A stretch of 22,554 nt of DNA from Aquificota bacterium (lineage in GTDB: Bacteria > Aquificota > Aquificia > Aquificales > Hydrogenothermaceae): contig JAADDV010000133.1 in assembly GCA_013153795.1 (NCBI GenBank), positions 1 to 22,554 on the forward strand, read 5' to 3'. A program made the position numbers and the translations under genes. Positions 6,763-14,406 of this stretch are shown here, piece after piece. Each line of letters opens with the position of its first letter. Position 1 is the first letter of the stretch. The notes under the pieces were generated by a model that searched no databases, was not told the origin of the DNA, and worked only from the letters and a program-made list of their open reading frames with translations.

Positions 6763-8343
6763 TTAGCTTCTAGTTTTTAATCTTATTACTTTTAATCTTT
6801 GCCCTATAAATATCTTGTTAGATTTTAGATTGTTCATTTTCTTTAGTTGTTTAACAGTTATTCCATATCTTTTTGCTATTTTAATAAGACTATCACCTTC
6901 TCTTACAATATGATACACATATTTTCTTTTTATTTTCTTTCTTTTTTTCTTTAATAATTTTTTTAAGTATTTAACATTCATAGGAGATAATTTTTTAGGC
7001 TTAATAGCAACGATTTTATAAATTACTAGTTTTTGATTAGGGCGAATATACTTATTGATTTTATTCCATCTTTTTAAAGATTTTACAGATACATTAAATT
7101 TCTTAGCTATACTTATTAAAGTATCTCCGGGTTTTACTTTATAAATAAATCCTTTAGATGTATATATGATATCTTCTGTTAGGTCTATAACTCCATTTGT
7201 ATAGTTTGGGTAAGCTTCTACAAAAGACGGTATCTTAATAACCATTCCAGCTTTTATTGCTTCTGGCTCTAATTTATTAATACTAAGAAGCTCACTTTTA
7301 GAAATTCCAAATTTTTCAGCAATAGACGCTGGAGTATCTCCTTTTTTTACAACATATTCTTTTAAAGCATAATAATTTACAGTTGAAATTTTTTCTAATG
7401 CTATTTCAACAGTTTCTTTATATCCCTTTGGAAGGTAAATATTATAAACTCCCGGGTATGGAGGAGTTTTTCCTTTCTTTAAATGGGGATTCATATCTTT
7501 TAAAGTTTTATAAGGAATACCTGTTATTTCAGAAAGTAAAGAAAGAGATAAAGGTTTTTTAACTTTTAAAATATCAAAATTAACAGTATCATAATCAAAA
7601 TGCTCTTCTTTTAATAACTCTTTTACAATAGAAACAGTAGCAAGGAAATTAGGAACATAATTTCTTGTTTCTCTAGAAAGGTATTCGTCTATATCCCAAA
7701 AATCCTTTCCACCATACATTCTTATTCTTCTGATTATAGCTCCTTCTCCACTGTTATAAGAAGCAATAGCTAGCATCCAATCATCAAAAATAGAGTATAA
7801 ATCTTTTAAATATCTAGCAGCAGCAATTGTTGATTTTTCTACATCATAACGTTCATCTATCCACTTATTTATTTGTAGGCCATAAGTTCTACCAGTTTGA
7901 GGCATAAACTGCCATAATCCAGCTGCACCTGCTGGAGATTTAGCTTTAACATTAAATTTGCTTTCAACAATAGGAAGAAAAATTAACTCATCAGGAATAC
8001 CTTTTTCTTCAAATATTTTCTTTATTAAAGGAATATACTTTTTACCTCTATTTATATAGCGGGTTATATGCTTTAATCCTTTTTTTCTTAAAATTCTGAT
8101 TCTTTCTTTTACTGCTGTTTTTTCAGCTATGTCCATATTGAGATTTAATCTAATTTTTGACTTTAATTTTTCTATTTCAGCAATTTCAGGAGAAGTATCT
8201 AATACAACTGATACGACAATGCCAATATCTTCTGGGTTGATATTTTCATGAAAGGAAGGGAAAAACTCTTCAGCTTGAGCTTTTATACTTAATAAACATA
8301 CAAAAAGAAGTCCATATATATACATCTTTAAATTCCTCAACAT
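6763..8343 (-). CDS. MltD-like lytic transglycosylase with three LysM domains
   Basis: A 526-residue envelope enzyme that cleaves the MurNAc-GlcNAc bond of peptidoglycan with formation of 1,6-anhydroMurNAc. A signal peptide covers about residues 1-24 (ending KAQA). The SLT domain (about 100-230) shows the catalytic glutamate in LPIVESKF (Glu127), then AGLWQFMPQTGRTYGL (141-156) and ASYNSGEG (194-201), as in family 1 enzymes. Three peptidoglycan-binding LysM domains lie at about 328-372, 400-442 and 476-520; a Lys/Arg-rich linker (about 459-474) precedes the last. E. coli MltD has a lipobox cysteine and two LysM domains; no clear lipobox is seen here. The start ATG at 8343 follows GAGGG. It heads a two-gene operon with the PsiE-like gene. 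Confidence 0.9.
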   Translation of the reverse strand: MLRNLKMYIYGLLFVCLLSIKAQAEEFFPSFHENINPEDIGIVVSVVLDTSPEIAEIEKLKSKIRLNLNMDIAEKTAVKERIRILRKKGLKHITRYINRGKKYIPLIKKIFEEKGIPDELIFLPIVESKFNVKAKSPAGAAGLWQFMPQTGRTYGLQINKWIDERYDVEKSTIAAARYLKDLYSIFDDWMLAIASYNSGEGAIIRRIRMYGGKDFWDIDEYLSRETRNYVPNFLATVSIVKELLKEEHFDYDTVNFDILKVKKPLSLSLLSEITGIPYKTLKDMNPHLKKGKTPPYPGVYNIYLPKGYKETVEIALEKISTVNYYALKEYVVKKGDTPASIAEKFGISKSELLSINKLEPEAIKAGMVIKIPSFVEAYPNYTNGVIDLTEDIIYTSKGFIYKVKPGDTLISIAKKFNVSVKSLKRWNKINKYIRPNQKLVIYKIVAIKPKKLSPMNVKYLKKLLKKKRKKIKRKYVYHIVREGDSLIKIAKRYGITVKQLKKMNNLKSNKIFIGQRLKVIRLKTRS

Positions 8344-8622
8344 GACCCTCTTAATACTTAGTATTAACTAGTAAATAAGAATTTTAATAATTTATATAAA
8401 ATATATATTAACATAAACTTATAAGAGGATTCATCTCTTGTTTTTCTTTGTCTAAATCTTTGAAAATAAACATCTTAATAAATCTAACATTAATTAATAA
8501 TTTTTAAATAAAAACACTTAATTTTCTTCTTTATTATTTAATATTTTAACGAAAATTATAAACTTCTTTTAAAATATTTATTAAAACTAACAACAAATCT
8601 TTTATAAATTAAGGAGAGGTTA
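8344..8622. promoter_or_regulatory. AT-rich divergent promoter region of mltD-like gene and purB
   Basis: This 279-base gap must hold the promoters of two divergent genes. It is extremely AT-rich, and I cannot pick -35/-10 boxes with confidence. One imperfect hairpin, AAGAG-N7-CTCTT (8423-8439), is followed by TTTTTCTTT and might be a terminator of a short transcript. The purB ribosome binding site, AAGGAGAGGT, is at 8611-8620. Confidence 0.45.
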
Positions 8623-9933
8623 ATGATAAAAAGATATACTTTGGAAAGAATGGGAAAGGTTTGGTCTGAAGTTAATAAGTTTCAAAAATGGCTTGATGTT
8701 GAAATAGCTATTTGTAGAGCTTGGAATAAACTAGGAAAAATCCCTGATGATGCTTTAAAAGAAATAGAAGAAAAAACATATATAGATGAGTCTGTTGTAG
8801 AGAGAATTCATGAGCTAGATAAAATCTATAATCATGATGTTTTAGCTTTTGTTACGGCTATAGCTGAACAAGTTGGAGAAAATGGAAGATATATTCACTT
8901 AGGGGTAACTTCTTCTGATGTTATAGATACTGCTTTAGGTCTTTTAATGAGAGAAGCTCTTGATATTTTGATAAAAGATATAGAGGAGCTTTTGCCTATT
9001 TTAGAAGAAAATGCCTTTAAATATAAGGATACTGTTATGATGGGTAGAACCCATGGTGTTCATGCTGAGCCTATGGTTTTTGGTCTGAAGTTCGCCCTTT
9101 GGTATGAAGAGATGAAGAGAAACAAAGAAAGATTAGAACATGCAAAAGAAACTGTTTCTGTTGGAGCTATTTCTGGAGCTGTTGGGACATATTCAAATAT
9201 AGACCCTTTAGTTGAAAAATATGCATTAGAGGAGCTAGGACTTAAGCCTGAGCCTGTTTCTAACCAGGTTGTTCAAAGGGATAGACATGCAGAGTTTATG
9301 ACTGCTATGGCTATAACAGCTTCTTCACTGGAGAAAATAGCTGTTGAAATAAGACACTTACAAAGGACAGAAGTTTTAGAAGCTCAAGAGCCTTTTAAAA
9401 AGGGTCAAAGAGGTTCTTCTGCAATGCCTCACAAGAAAAATCCTATAACATGTGAAAGGATAACAGGGCTTGCAAGGGTTATTAGAGCGAATGCAATTCC
9501 TGCAATGGAAAATATTGCTTTATGGCATGAAAGGGATATTTCTCACTCTTCTGTAGAAAGGGTAATAATGCCTGATAGTGCTATTGCTTTAGATTATATT
9601 TTAGAACTTACTAAAAAGGTTCTTTCTGGGCTTGTTGTGTATCCTGAAAGAATGAAGAAAAATATGGATTTATCAAAGGGATTATACTTCTCATCAAAAG
9701 TTCTCGTTGCACTTGTTGAAAAAGGACTATCTAGAGATGAGGCTTATGATATTGTTCAAAGAAATGCTATGAAAGCATGGGATACTGAAGGACTTATGTT
9801 TAAAGATGCTTTACTTCAAGACCCTGAAGTTACTTCCAGACTTTCAAAGGAAGAATTGGATAAAATCTTTGATGTAAATGCATTTTTAAAAAATGTTCCC
9901 TATATCTATGAAAGGGTTTTTGGAAGATATTAA
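8623..9933 (+). CDS. purB: Adenylosuccinate lyase
   Basis: A 436-residue fumarase/aspartase-superfamily enzyme, the usual length for the thermophile/Bacillus type. It acts twice in purine synthesis, releasing fumarate from SAICAR and from adenylosuccinate. The visible motifs are TSSDV (96-100), the histidine of GRTHGVHAEP (His144) and the superfamily signature SSAMPHKKNP (265-274), whose serine loop (Ser265/266) closes over the active site. A strong AAGGAGAGGT precedes the ATG. It appears to be a single-gene unit: a strong hairpin terminator follows at once and the next gene is on the other strand. Confidence 0.96.
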   Translation: MIKRYTLERMGKVWSEVNKFQKWLDVEIAICRAWNKLGKIPDDALKEIEEKTYIDESVVERIHELDKIYNHDVLAFVTAIAEQVGENGRYIHLGVTSSDVIDTALGLLMREALDILIKDIEELLPILEENAFKYKDTVMMGRTHGVHAEPMVFGLKFALWYEEMKRNKERLEHAKETVSVGAISGAVGTYSNIDPLVEKYALEELGLKPEPVSNQVVQRDRHAEFMTAMAITASSLEKIAVEIRHLQRTEVLEAQEPFKKGQRGSSAMPHKKNPITCERITGLARVIRANAIPAMENIALWHERDISHSSVERVIMPDSAIALDYILELTKKVLSGLVVYPERMKKNMDLSKGLYFSSKVLVALVEKGLSRDEAYDIVQRNAMKAWDTEGLMFKDALLQDPEVTSRLSKEELDKIFDVNAFLKNVPYIYERVFGRY

Positions 9934-9940
9934 GTTTTTT

Positions 9941-9966
9941 TAAAAAGGGGCTTTTGCCCCTTTATT
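9941..9966. terminator. Bidirectional rho-independent terminator between purB and ferredoxin
   Basis: AAAGGGGC (9944-9951), a TTTT loop and GCCCCTTT (9956-9963) form a perfect 8-bp stem. A-rich bases precede it and T-rich bases follow, so it can end purB on the + strand and the ferredoxin gene on the - strand. Confidence 0.88.
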
Positions 9967-10191
9967 TTACTCTTCAATAACTTCAGTAATTAAAGCTCCT
10001 GAAGGACACTCTTCTGTGATTTCTAAAACTCTTTCTGCTAATTCCCCTTCTACAATAGCTCCATCTCCACCAATATCATCTCTAACTTTTGCTATTCCGT
10101 CTCCCCTGTCTTCATAAACTTCAGGAAGCTCATCATAACAAAGAGCACAAGCTGTGCAGAGGTCTTCATCAACAGAAACTCTAACTTTCAT
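9967..10191 (-). CDS. Single-cluster [4Fe-4S] ferredoxin
   Basis: A 74-residue acidic ferredoxin of the one-cluster thermophilic type. The cluster ligands are Cys12, Cys15 and Cys18 (LCTACALC) and Cys62 in ECPSGAL; the residues between (about 19-60) replace the second cluster of two-cluster ferredoxins. There are no other cysteines, so only one cluster can be bound. Such proteins carry low-potential electrons, for instance to 2-oxoacid:ferredoxin oxidoreductases of the reductive TCA cycle; the actual partner is not shown. A good ribosome binding site (GGGAGGT) precedes the ATG. It is transcribed alone, divergently from the disulfide oxidoreductase gene. Confidence 0.93.
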   Translation of the reverse strand: MKVRVSVDEDLCTACALCYDELPEVYEDRGDGIAKVRDDIGGDGAIVEGELAERVLEITEECPSGALITEVIEE

Positions 10192-10356
10192 TTAAAATAC
10201 CTCCCGTGTGTGGTTTATAACTTAATTTTAGGACAAAGTTTTAAATAAATCCATATGTTTGTGTTTATTAAATTCATTTTTTTATCAAGGAAAATCTATG
10301 TTGTTTTAACTCAAATATATTATAATAAAAGCTTTATTATTTTCTCTGGAGGAAAT

Positions 10357-10962
10357 ATGCTTCCAGAAAGTGTAAAAAAATATGTAGAGGAAGTTTTTCA
10401 AACTCTTATAGATCCTGTAAAAATCTTACTTAGAAAAAATGATTCAGACCTTTCAAAAAAGGCAGAAGAATTACTAAAAGAAATAGCATCTTTAAATGAA
10501 AAGGTGCAATTTCAAATATCTGAAAATCTTTCCTGTTTAGATTATCCTTGTATTTCCATACAAGGACTAGAAAAAGATTTTGGAATTAGATACATGGGTG
10601 TTCCAGAAGGTGGAGAGTTTAATGTTTTTATAGAAACTATTAAAATGGTTTCAAGAAATGAGTATCATTTGACAGAAAGAACTGTAGAGTTTGTTGAAGA
10701 GATTGACAAACCTGTTGATATAAAGGTTTTTGTAACAACTTCCTGTGGTTGGTGCCCCCCGGCTATTCAAAAAGCTTACAGCTTTGCTTTAGTTTCGGAC
10801 TATATAACAGCAACTGCTATAGATTGTTATGCTTTTCCTGACCTTGCAATGAAATATAATGTAGCTGCTGTTCCTAAAATTGTTATAAATGATAAAGCAG
10901 AGATTATTGGTCCTAAAGACGAAAATGAGATTTTAGGACATATATTTTCTACTTTAGGATAA
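10357..10962 (+). CDS. Protein disulfide oxidoreductase, glutaredoxin-like, with one active CxxC
   Basis: A 201-residue protein with two thioredoxin-fold halves, as in the cytosolic PDO proteins of hyperthermophiles that form and shuffle protein disulfides. The second half has TTSCGWCPPA (Cys130, Cys133) and the cis-proline loop AAVPKIV (Pro173). In the first half, where PDOs normally carry another CxxC after the first strand, there is LLRKNDSDLSKKAEE (about 24-38) with no cysteine; two other cysteines sit at 60 and 65 (SCLDYPC) by the expected cis-Pro loop. GIRYMGVPEGGEF (76-88) matches the PDO linker. I set the start at the ATG at 10357, which follows TCTGGAGG, rather than at an ATG at 10255 whose extra N-terminus looks like translated promoter. 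dxr begins 9 bases downstream. Confidence 0.85.
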   Translation: MLPESVKKYVEEVFQTLIDPVKILLRKNDSDLSKKAEELLKEIASLNEKVQFQISENLSCLDYPCISIQGLEKDFGIRYMGVPEGGEFNVFIETIKMVSRNEYHLTERTVEFVEEIDKPVDIKVFVTTSCGWCPPAIQKAYSFALVSDYITATAIDCYAFPDLAMKYNVAAVPKIVINDKAEIIGPKDENEILGHIFSTLG

Positions 10963-10971
10963 GGGGAAAGA

Positions 10972-12090
10972 TTGAAAACACTGGCTGTTCTTGGTTCTAC
11001 TGGTTCAATAGGAACCCAAACACTGGATATAGTAAGAAAGTATCCAGATAAACTAAAAGTAAAACTCCTTGCAGCTTCAAAAATATCAAAAACTCTTTTA
11101 AAGCAGATTGAAGAGTTTAAGCCTGAATATGTTTACACTGTAGAAAAAGTTGACATAAAAGGTGTAAGAAATCTTTATGGAGAAGAAGGACTTATTCAGC
11201 TTTCAAAACTTGATATAGACCTTTTTATAAATGGTATTGCAGGAATTGCAGGGATAAAACCTACTTATCTTTTGTTAAAAGAAAACAAAAAGCTTATAAC
11301 TGCAAATAAAGAAGCAATTATATGTCTTGGGGAGATTTTAAAGGAAAAATACTCATCAATCTTTCCTATAGACAGTGAGCATTCTGCTATATTTCAGTGT
11401 CTTTTAACGGGTAGAAAAAAAGATGTAGAAAGAATTGTTTTGACAGCTTCAGGTGGTCCTTTTAGAGAAAAACCTCTTGAAGAATTTGAACATATAACTG
11501 TTGAAGAAGCTCTAAATCATCCAAAATGGAAGATGGGAAAAAAAGTAACAATAGACAGTGCAACTCTTATGAATAAGGGGCTTGAGGTTATAGAAGCTCA
11601 TTATCTTTTTGACCTGCCTTATGAAAAAATAGATGTTGTGATACATCCTGACAGCATAATCCATGGAATAGTAGAGTTTGTTGATGGAAGTATGACAGCA
11701 AATCTATCATACCCAGATATGAGAATTCCTATAGCTTATGCTATTTCTTACCCAGAAAGATGGGATATAGAAGCTAAAAAGCTCTGTTTATGGGAAATAA
11801 AAAACTTAAGTTTTTATAAACCTGATTACAAAAAGTTTCCTCTTTTAAAAATAGCTAAAGAAGCAGGGAAAAAAGGAAGCTTTTATCCTACAGTGCTGAC
11901 AGTAGCAGATGAGCTTGCTGTTAATGAGTTTTTAAAAGGACATATAAAATTCACAGAAATACCTGTATTAGTAGAGAAAGTTTTAGAAGTTGCAAACTTT
12001 CAAAAACCACAAACATTAGAAGATATTATGTTTATCATAACGGAAACAGAAAAAGTTTTTAAAGATATAATTCTCAAAGTTTTAAATTAA
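10972..12090 (+). CDS. dxr: 1-deoxy-D-xylulose-5-phosphate reductoisomerase
   Basis: A 372-residue enzyme of the MEP isoprenoid pathway that rearranges and reduces DXP to 2-C-methyl-D-erythritol 4-phosphate with NADPH. The N-terminal Rossmann motif is GSTGSIG (8-14); ANKEAI (111-116) is the conserved NADPH/substrate region. Metal ligands are Asp134 and Glu136 of DSEHSAIFQ and Glu205 of MNKGLEVIEAH; HPKWKMG (183-189) and SGGPF (160-164) line the active site. The start is a TTG at 10972 preceded by AAGGGGAAAG, with no better ATG nearby. It lies in one run with the disulfide oxidoreductase and rseP (gap 23 bases); dxr-rseP adjacency is common in bacteria. Confidence 0.96.
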   Translation: MKTLAVLGSTGSIGTQTLDIVRKYPDKLKVKLLAASKISKTLLKQIEEFKPEYVYTVEKVDIKGVRNLYGEEGLIQLSKLDIDLFINGIAGIAGIKPTYLLLKENKKLITANKEAIICLGEILKEKYSSIFPIDSEHSAIFQCLLTGRKKDVERIVLTASGGPFREKPLEEFEHITVEEALNHPKWKMGKKVTIDSATLMNKGLEVIEAHYLFDLPYEKIDVVIHPDSIIHGIVEFVDGSMTANLSYPDMRIPIAYAISYPERWDIEAKKLCLWEIKNLSFYKPDYKKFPLLKIAKEAGKKGSFYPTVLTVADELAVNEFLKGHIKFTEIPVLVEKVLEVANFQKPQTLEDIMFIITETEKVFKDIILKVLN

Positions 12091-12113
12091 ACAACTATTC
12101 GGAGGGAAAAGAC

Positions 12114-13436
12114 TTGCTCAGTTTAATAGCTTTTTTAATAATGATTGGTATTCTTGTAACGATTCATGAATTTGGACACTTTTTATTTGCAAGGCTTTTT
12201 GGAGTAAAAGTAGAGGTTTTCTCTATAGGTTTTGGGCCTCCCATATTCCAGTGGAAAGGAAAAGAGACCGTTTACCAGATAGCTCTTATTCCCCTTGGTG
12301 GATATGTAAAAATGTATGGTGAAGACTCTATGACCGAACCTATTCAAGGGGAAAGTGAAAAGAATGTTTTAAATGACCCTCGCTCTTTTGCAGCTAAACC
12401 AAGATGGCAAAAAATACTGATAGCTTTAGCAGGTCCTTTATTTAATATAATTCTTGCTATTATTCTTTTTGCTGCTGCATATATGATAGGAATTCAGCAA
12501 CCAAAATATCTAAATGAGCCTGTTGTTGTAGGATATGTAGAAAAAAATTCTTATGCAGAAAAAGCTGGTTTACAACCCTTTGATAAAATTGTGGCAATAG
12601 ATGGTGAACCAGTAAAAAATTGGAAAGAATTTACTATAAAACTTGGAATGAAAGCTGGAAAAACAGTAGTTTTAGATGTTATTAGAAATGGGAAAAAAAT
12701 ATCTATAACGGTAAAAGTTCCAGAAAATATAACAAAAGAACATTTAGGAATATCTCCTCTGATTCCAGCTAAAATAGGAAAAGTTTTACCAGATTCCCCT
12801 GCAGCAAAAGCAGGCTTAAAACCAGGAGATGAAATTATAGCTTTAAATGGAAAACCTGTTCGTTCATGGTTTGAACTTGTAGATATGCTTTCAAATTTAA
12901 AAAGTGATAAAGAGATAACTCTTCTTGTAAAAAGAGATGGAAAAGTATTTTCTGTCAAAGTCAAACCTAAATATGACCCAAAATTAAAGAAATATGTTAT
13001 TGGTATAGCTCCTATGATGGAGACTATAACTGTAAAGTATGGATTTATAGAAGCTTTTGAAAAGGCTTTAGAGAAAACAAAAGAGTTAACAATTGCTCTA
13101 TATCAGGTAATAAAAGGACTAATAACAGGAGAGGTTTCTATTAAAACCCTTGGAGGGCCTATAGCTATAGCTCAATTTTCAGGACAAGCCTTAGAAGCTG
13201 GACTTGCAGCTTATTTATTTTCTATGGCTTTTCTTTCTCTCCAACTTGGATATTTAAATCTTTTACCTATACCTGTATTAGACGGAGGTCTTATTTTAAT
13301 TCTTTTAATTGAAAGTATTATAAGAAGACCTCTTCCAGAAAAAGCAAAAGAATATCTTGCATATATAGGTTTTGCTATTTTAGGGACTCTGATGATATTT
13401 GTCATTTTTAATGATATTATGAGAATCTTACAATAG
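12114..13436 (+). CDS. rseP: RseP-family site-2 zinc protease with two PDZ domains
   Basis: A 440-residue intramembrane metalloprotease. The zinc motif HEFGH (18-22) is in the first membrane span and the third ligand is in NLLPIPVLDGG (382-392, Asp390) near the C-terminus. Two PDZ domains in the periplasm lie at about 134-205 and 218-287, each with the carboxylate-binding region before a GLxPxD motif (AGLQPFDKI, AGLKPGDEI). These proteases cut anti-sigma factors after a first cut and can remove leftover signal peptides. The start is TTG at 12114, preceded by GGAGGG. It follows dxr as in many genomes. Its sigma/anti-sigma target is not in the window. Confidence 0.94.
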   Translation: MLSLIAFLIMIGILVTIHEFGHFLFARLFGVKVEVFSIGFGPPIFQWKGKETVYQIALIPLGGYVKMYGEDSMTEPIQGESEKNVLNDPRSFAAKPRWQKILIALAGPLFNIILAIILFAAAYMIGIQQPKYLNEPVVVGYVEKNSYAEKAGLQPFDKIVAIDGEPVKNWKEFTIKLGMKAGKTVVLDVIRNGKKISITVKVPENITKEHLGISPLIPAKIGKVLPDSPAAKAGLKPGDEIIALNGKPVRSWFELVDMLSNLKSDKEITLLVKRDGKVFSVKVKPKYDPKLKKYVIGIAPMMETITVKYGFIEAFEKALEKTKELTIALYQVIKGLITGEVSIKTLGGPIAIAQFSGQALEAGLAAYLFSMAFLSLQLGYLNLLPIPVLDGGLILILLIESIIRRPLPEKAKEYLAYIGFAILGTLMIFVIFNDIMRILQ

Positions 13437-13472
13437 AAAATATATTTCTATATATTAGCTTAGGAGAAATAG

Positions 13473-13952
13473 ATGGCAACAAGAGTAGGGATTATTGTCT
13501 TAAGTGGGACCTTAGATAGAGTTATGCCAGCTTTTATGCTTGCAACAACTGCTGCTGCAATGGGAATGGAAGTAGGAATGTTTTTTAGTTTTTATGGAAT
13601 AAATGTTGTTCATAAAGAAAAATATAAAAATTTAAAAGTTTCTCCTGTAGGAAACCCTGCTATGCCTATGCCTTTTCCTGTTCCTCAAATTTTAACAATA
13701 ATGCCAGGGATGGTTGATTTTGCTACAAACATGATGAAAAAGATGATGGAGAAAAATAAAGTTCCTTCAATAGAAGATTTAATAAAACAGGCTCTAGACC
13801 TTGGGGTTAAAATGTATCCTTGTAAAACAGCAATGCAGCTATTTGGATATGAAACAAAAGATTTAATAGATGGCTTAGAAAAACCTGCTGGAGCTGCAAC
13901 ATTTTTAAACTTTGTAAACGCAGGAGAAAAATCTATAGTTATGAATTTCTAA
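13473..13952 (+). CDS. DsrE-like (DsrE2-type) sulfur-metabolism family protein
   Basis: A 159-residue protein of the DsrE/F-like superfamily. The start (RVGIIVLSGTLDRVMPAFMLATTAAAMGMEVGMFFSFYG, cited here only as residues 4-42) fits the Rossmann-like fold, and the single conserved cysteine lies in KMYPCKTAMQLFGY (Cys117), a typical DsrE2 setting. The middle (about 60-92) is rich in methionine and proline and may form a membrane-associated hairpin. DsrE2 proteins of sulfur oxidisers can carry persulfides with TusA and rhodanese, but neither gene is adjacent. GGAGAA precedes the ATG. The 36-base gap after rseP holds no terminator, so it may be the last gene of that transcript; a terminator follows it. 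Confidence 0.78.
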   Translation: MATRVGIIVLSGTLDRVMPAFMLATTAAAMGMEVGMFFSFYGINVVHKEKYKNLKVSPVGNPAMPMPFPVPQILTIMPGMVDFATNMMKKMMEKNKVPSIEDLIKQALDLGVKMYPCKTAMQLFGYETKDLIDGLEKPAGAATFLNFVNAGEKSIVMNF

Positions 13953-13962
13953 AGTTTATTTT

Positions 13963-13987
13963 AAAAGGGGCTAAAGCCCTTTTTTTC
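13963..13987 (+). terminator. Rho-independent terminator after the DsrE-like gene
   Basis: AAAAGGGGC, a TAAA loop and GCCCTTTTT form a stem with one G-T wobble (13963-13984), continuing into a T-run to 13986. It is 10 bases after the stop. Confidence 0.85.
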
Positions 13988-14021
13988 TATTCTGATTTTA
14001 AATTTAGAATTAAAACAACTT

Positions 14022-14333
14022 TTGCACAGAAAATACTTTGTTTTAACATTTCCAAACTATGAGGTAAAAACAAGTTTTAATGACTTTTTATTAGATTATT
14101 TAGTGAAGAACAAAGAAGAGAAAACAAAGTTAGAATTAACATTAACAGAAATTTTATTAAAAGGTCAGTTAGAGGAATTAAAAGAAGTGCTTAAAAGTTT
14201 ATATGCAACAGTGCCATATCATTTGTTTGTGAGGAAAGATATAAGAGAGGGAGAGAATTATTATGCAGTAGGGATAGAGATAGACAAAGAAAATAAAACT
14301 GTTAAAAATGTCCTCTGGGAAAAAATCAAGTAA
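14022..14333 (+). pseudogene. Remnant of an AAA-ATPase/PD-(D/E)XK nuclease-like (DUF1703-type) gene
   Basis: The 103-residue frame resembles the later part of the AAA-ATPase-like/PDDEXK_9 proteins that are scattered in low-GC anaerobes and Aquificales. FPNYEVKTSFNDFLLDYL (about 10-27) and LKSLYATVPYHLF (about 58-70) match the linker after the ATPase. The tail AVGIEIDKENKTVKNVLWEK resembles the very end of these proteins. The whole ATPase part and the nuclease core between residues about 80 and 82 are missing, so this is probably an internally and N-terminally deleted relic. The TTG at 14022 has no ribosome binding site and the frame is open upstream to 13965, across the terminator of the previous gene. 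The family match is from memory of its motifs; a small intact protein cannot be fully excluded. Confidence 0.6.
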
Positions 14334-14355
14334 TACTTAAGCTATAAACATAGAC

Positions 14356-14403
14356 CCTACCTCTAAGTTAAAATATATAGTTAAAAATTTTTCACGAGGT
14401 AGG
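14356..14403 (+). promoter_or_regulatory. Inverted repeat that could mask the carB ribosome binding site
   Basis: CCTACCTC (14356-14363) is the exact reverse complement of GAGGTAGG (14396-14403). The second arm contains the Shine-Dalgarno GAGG and ends 3 bases before the carB ATG at 14407. In a transcript that starts upstream of 14356 the 8-bp stem, with a 32-base AU-rich loop, would hide the ribosome binding site. Confidence 0.55.
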
Positions 14404-14406
14404 TTT

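Noticed and set aside
10255..10356. N-terminal extension of the disulfide oxidoreductase from an ATG at 10255.
   Set aside because: It has no ribosome binding site and a hydrophobic, AT-driven composition, while the ATG at 10357 follows TCTGGAGG and fits the family start.
12551..13405. Two minus-strand frames inside rseP.
   Set aside because: They overlap the PDZ domains and the LDG membrane span of a clear protease gene; no start site or motif supports them.
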